DNA from: Campylobacter concisus UNSWCS
Lineage (GTDB): Bacteria > Campylobacterota > Campylobacteria > Campylobacterales > Campylobacteraceae
Length of the DNA: 46,135 nucleotides
Assembly (NCBI RefSeq): GCF_000466685.1
Contig: NZ_ANNG01000039.1
Span: forward strand, 1-46,135
Direction of reading: 5' to 3'
The translations under genes and the position numbers were made by a program. The notes under the pieces were generated by a model, which was given only the letters and a program-made list of their open reading frames with translations, searched no databases and was not told where the DNA came from. This document shows positions 45,125-46,135 of this stretch, in pieces. Within the stretch, counting starts at the first letter, position 1, and each line of letters starts with the position of its first letter.

Positions 45125-45493
45125 TTATCTGGTAAATAGATTTTTGACGATAGTTTTCACAAGTAAAAACGTATGCGTTAAGGTGCCGCAAAATACCGAG
45201 CCTAGAAGCCATTCTTTGATTTTAAATCCCCATACGTTAAAGCCGTCTAAAAAAACGATAACTCCGAGAAAGACTATTTCGGCGAGCAAAAGCCAGTAAA
45301 TTTTATTGGCGTATTTCGTCCTAAGCTCTATCCACTCAAATTTGTCTTTATCGTCGATATTTTTTATAAGAGGTTTGTCGGTGTCTATCTCTTTGGGGGC
45401 ATCGGGGGACTTGGGCTTTTTCTCCCGCGGTACGTCTTCTTCGGGCGGTATTTGCTCGTCGATAGCGAGCCTTACCGAGCTTTCAAGGCTCAT
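45125..45493 (-). CDS. Membrane protein next to ImmA, 122 aa
   Basis: Unrecognised protein. The N-terminal 50 residues are acidic and proline-rich. Two membrane helices follow (about 65-83 and 95-112), with a basic end (KNLFTR). It overlaps the immA-like gene by 4 bp. Its tie to ImmA suggests it may be a membrane partner or immunity-type protein, which is inference. Confidence 0.7.
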   Translation of the reverse strand: MSLESSVRLAIDEQIPPEEDVPREKKPKSPDAPKEIDTDKPLIKNIDDKDKFEWIELRTKYANKIYWLLLAEIVFLGVIVFLDGFNVWGFKIKEWLLGSVFCGTLTHTFLLVKTIVKNLFTR

Positions 45494-46026
45494 ATGAGCC
45501 CTAAATTTATAAGCCTAATGGCTGCGGCTTTCCTTGAGACTTTCATCGCTCTAGCGAAATCGTCGACATCGCCCGTAAGCCCCCAAACTTCAAGGCTTCT
45601 AGCCTTAGGCATAAGCAGGGCGGCCGCGAAATTATCGGCCTCGAATTCTTTCTTGTCGTATCGATCGTTGTTTCTGTAGTCGGTAAAATCAATATCTTGC
45701 CCGCCGTTGTGATGTAGTAAGATGTGACCTATCTCGTGGGCTATGGTAAATCTTTGACGCTCGGGGAGCTCGTTTTCGTTAATAAAAATCTTAGCTTCGC
45801 TTGAGTTTTTTTCTACCATGCCCGCGACGCTACCGCCTAAATCGGCTTGAAAAACGGAGTAGCCGAGCAAATTAGCCACCTTAACTACATCTACGTTTTT
45901 ATCGTTAAAGCCCGTAGACGATAGCACGATGTCCGCTATTTTTTCTAGTTGTCTAACAGTATACGTCGCCCTTTGTTCTACGGCGTCAAAAAGTGGTAGC
46001 ATTGGTTCAGTAGCCATATTCGACAT
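45490..46026 (-). CDS. ImmA/IrrE-type metallopeptidase
   Basis: A 178-aa protein with the zinc motif HEIGH in the FTIAHEIGHILLHH block and the downstream FEADNFAAALLMP segment that supplies the third ligand. ImmA proteins cleave phage or element repressors to trigger induction; here XRE copy 2 lies 380 bp downstream in the same direction. The AAGGGA sequence before the first ATG supports the start; a second ATG lies nine bases later. The region after 46026 shows only a possible -10 (TGTAATAT) and a short CCGT/ACGG hairpin. Confidence 0.88.
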   Translation of the reverse strand: MSNMATEPMLPLFDAVEQRATYTVRQLEKIADIVLSSTGFNDKNVDVVKVANLLGYSVFQADLGGSVAGMVEKNSSEAKIFINENELPERQRFTIAHEIGHILLHHNGGQDIDFTDYRNNDRYDKKEFEADNFAAALLMPKARSLEVWGLTGDVDDFARAMKVSRKAAAIRLINLGLI

Positions 46027-46135
46027 TTCCCTTACGTAAATTTTTAGCCCGTAAATATTACACTAAATAAGTTAAAAGGGATATAAAAGGTATATTTTTA
46101 ACTAACCTTGCCGTAAAACTTAACGGCTTGGACTA

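Larger units (their letters stand above)
37293..46135. mobile_element. Prophage or integrative element beside tRNA-Arg (left part)
   Basis: The element starts at or in tRNA-Arg, with a tyrosine integrase reading rightward and a nearly unbroken leftward block of small phage-type genes from about 46026 down to 38736. These include an excisionase-like protein, a YopX protein, antirepressors, RecT, XRE regulators and ImmA. No structural, terminase or transposase genes are seen, and no second copy of the tRNA 3' end occurs here, so the right end lies beyond the window. It could be a temperate phage or a smaller satellite-like island. Confidence 0.8.

Noticed and set aside
44997-45497. Plus-strand ORFs opposite XRE copy 2 and the 122-aa membrane protein
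   Set aside because: They are antisense shadows without start signals; the minus-strand genes have ribosome sites and coupled overlaps.
37293-46135. Mu-like transposable prophage
   Set aside because: There is a tyrosine integrase beside a tRNA and no Mu-type transposase or MuB gene.

Overview
This window looks like a chromosomal segment of an epsilonproteobacterium of the genus Campylobacter. The support is low GC, the tRNA-tuf-rpmG-trnW-secE-nusG-rplKAJL-rpoBC order, a UPF0763/DUF2603 gene, and an L33 of Campylobacter type. The C. concisus group is my best guess, but the species is inference.

Region 1 (1-470) has no convincing gene. It holds a perfect 83-bp direct repeat flanking two strong stem-loops. 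Region 2 (473-6825) is housekeeping. On the minus strand are htpX, two small conserved genes, rsmG and ribA. Diverging from them on the plus strand are hemB, argF, a UPF0763 gene and hemN.

Region 3 (6869-16624) is a tight eight-gene plus-strand operon for a Lap-type, c-di-GMP-controlled type I secretion and adhesin-retention system. It encodes a TolC/LapE-like outer-membrane channel, a LapG-like periplasmic cysteine protease, a LapD-like degenerate GGDEF/EAL receptor, a LapB-like ABC exporter, a LapC-like membrane fusion protein, an unknown protein, a LuxR-type regulator and a second LapG-like protease. No giant adhesin substrate is encoded in the window.

Region 4 (17077-37250) is the translation and transcription core. 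It holds four tRNAs and tuf, then rpmG, tRNA-Trp, secE, nusG, rplK, rplA, rplJ, rplL, rpoB and rpoC. A DoxX-family gene and an nhaC-like/iadA pair follow, then rpsL, rpsG and fusA. Terminator-like hairpins separate several blocks.

Region 5 (37293-46135, continuing past the window) is a prophage or integrative element beside tRNA-Arg(CCT). A tyrosine integrase runs rightward and a long leftward block of small phage genes follows. That block includes an excisionase-like protein, a YopX-family protein, antirepressor-like proteins, two paralogous XRE regulators, a PemK/MazF-like toxin, a protein with an SSB-like tail, RecT and ImmA/IrrE. Two modules with the same layout occur in tandem: XRE gene, hairpin, strong sigma70 promoter with a dyad just downstream, tiny membrane protein gene(s), antirepressor-like gene. 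Three genes in this element are each one base or one codon from a longer intact reading frame: an antirepressor with an in-frame TAA, a small ORF with a CCCC frameshift, and recT with an A5 frameshift. This suggests prophage decay, recoding or sequence errors.
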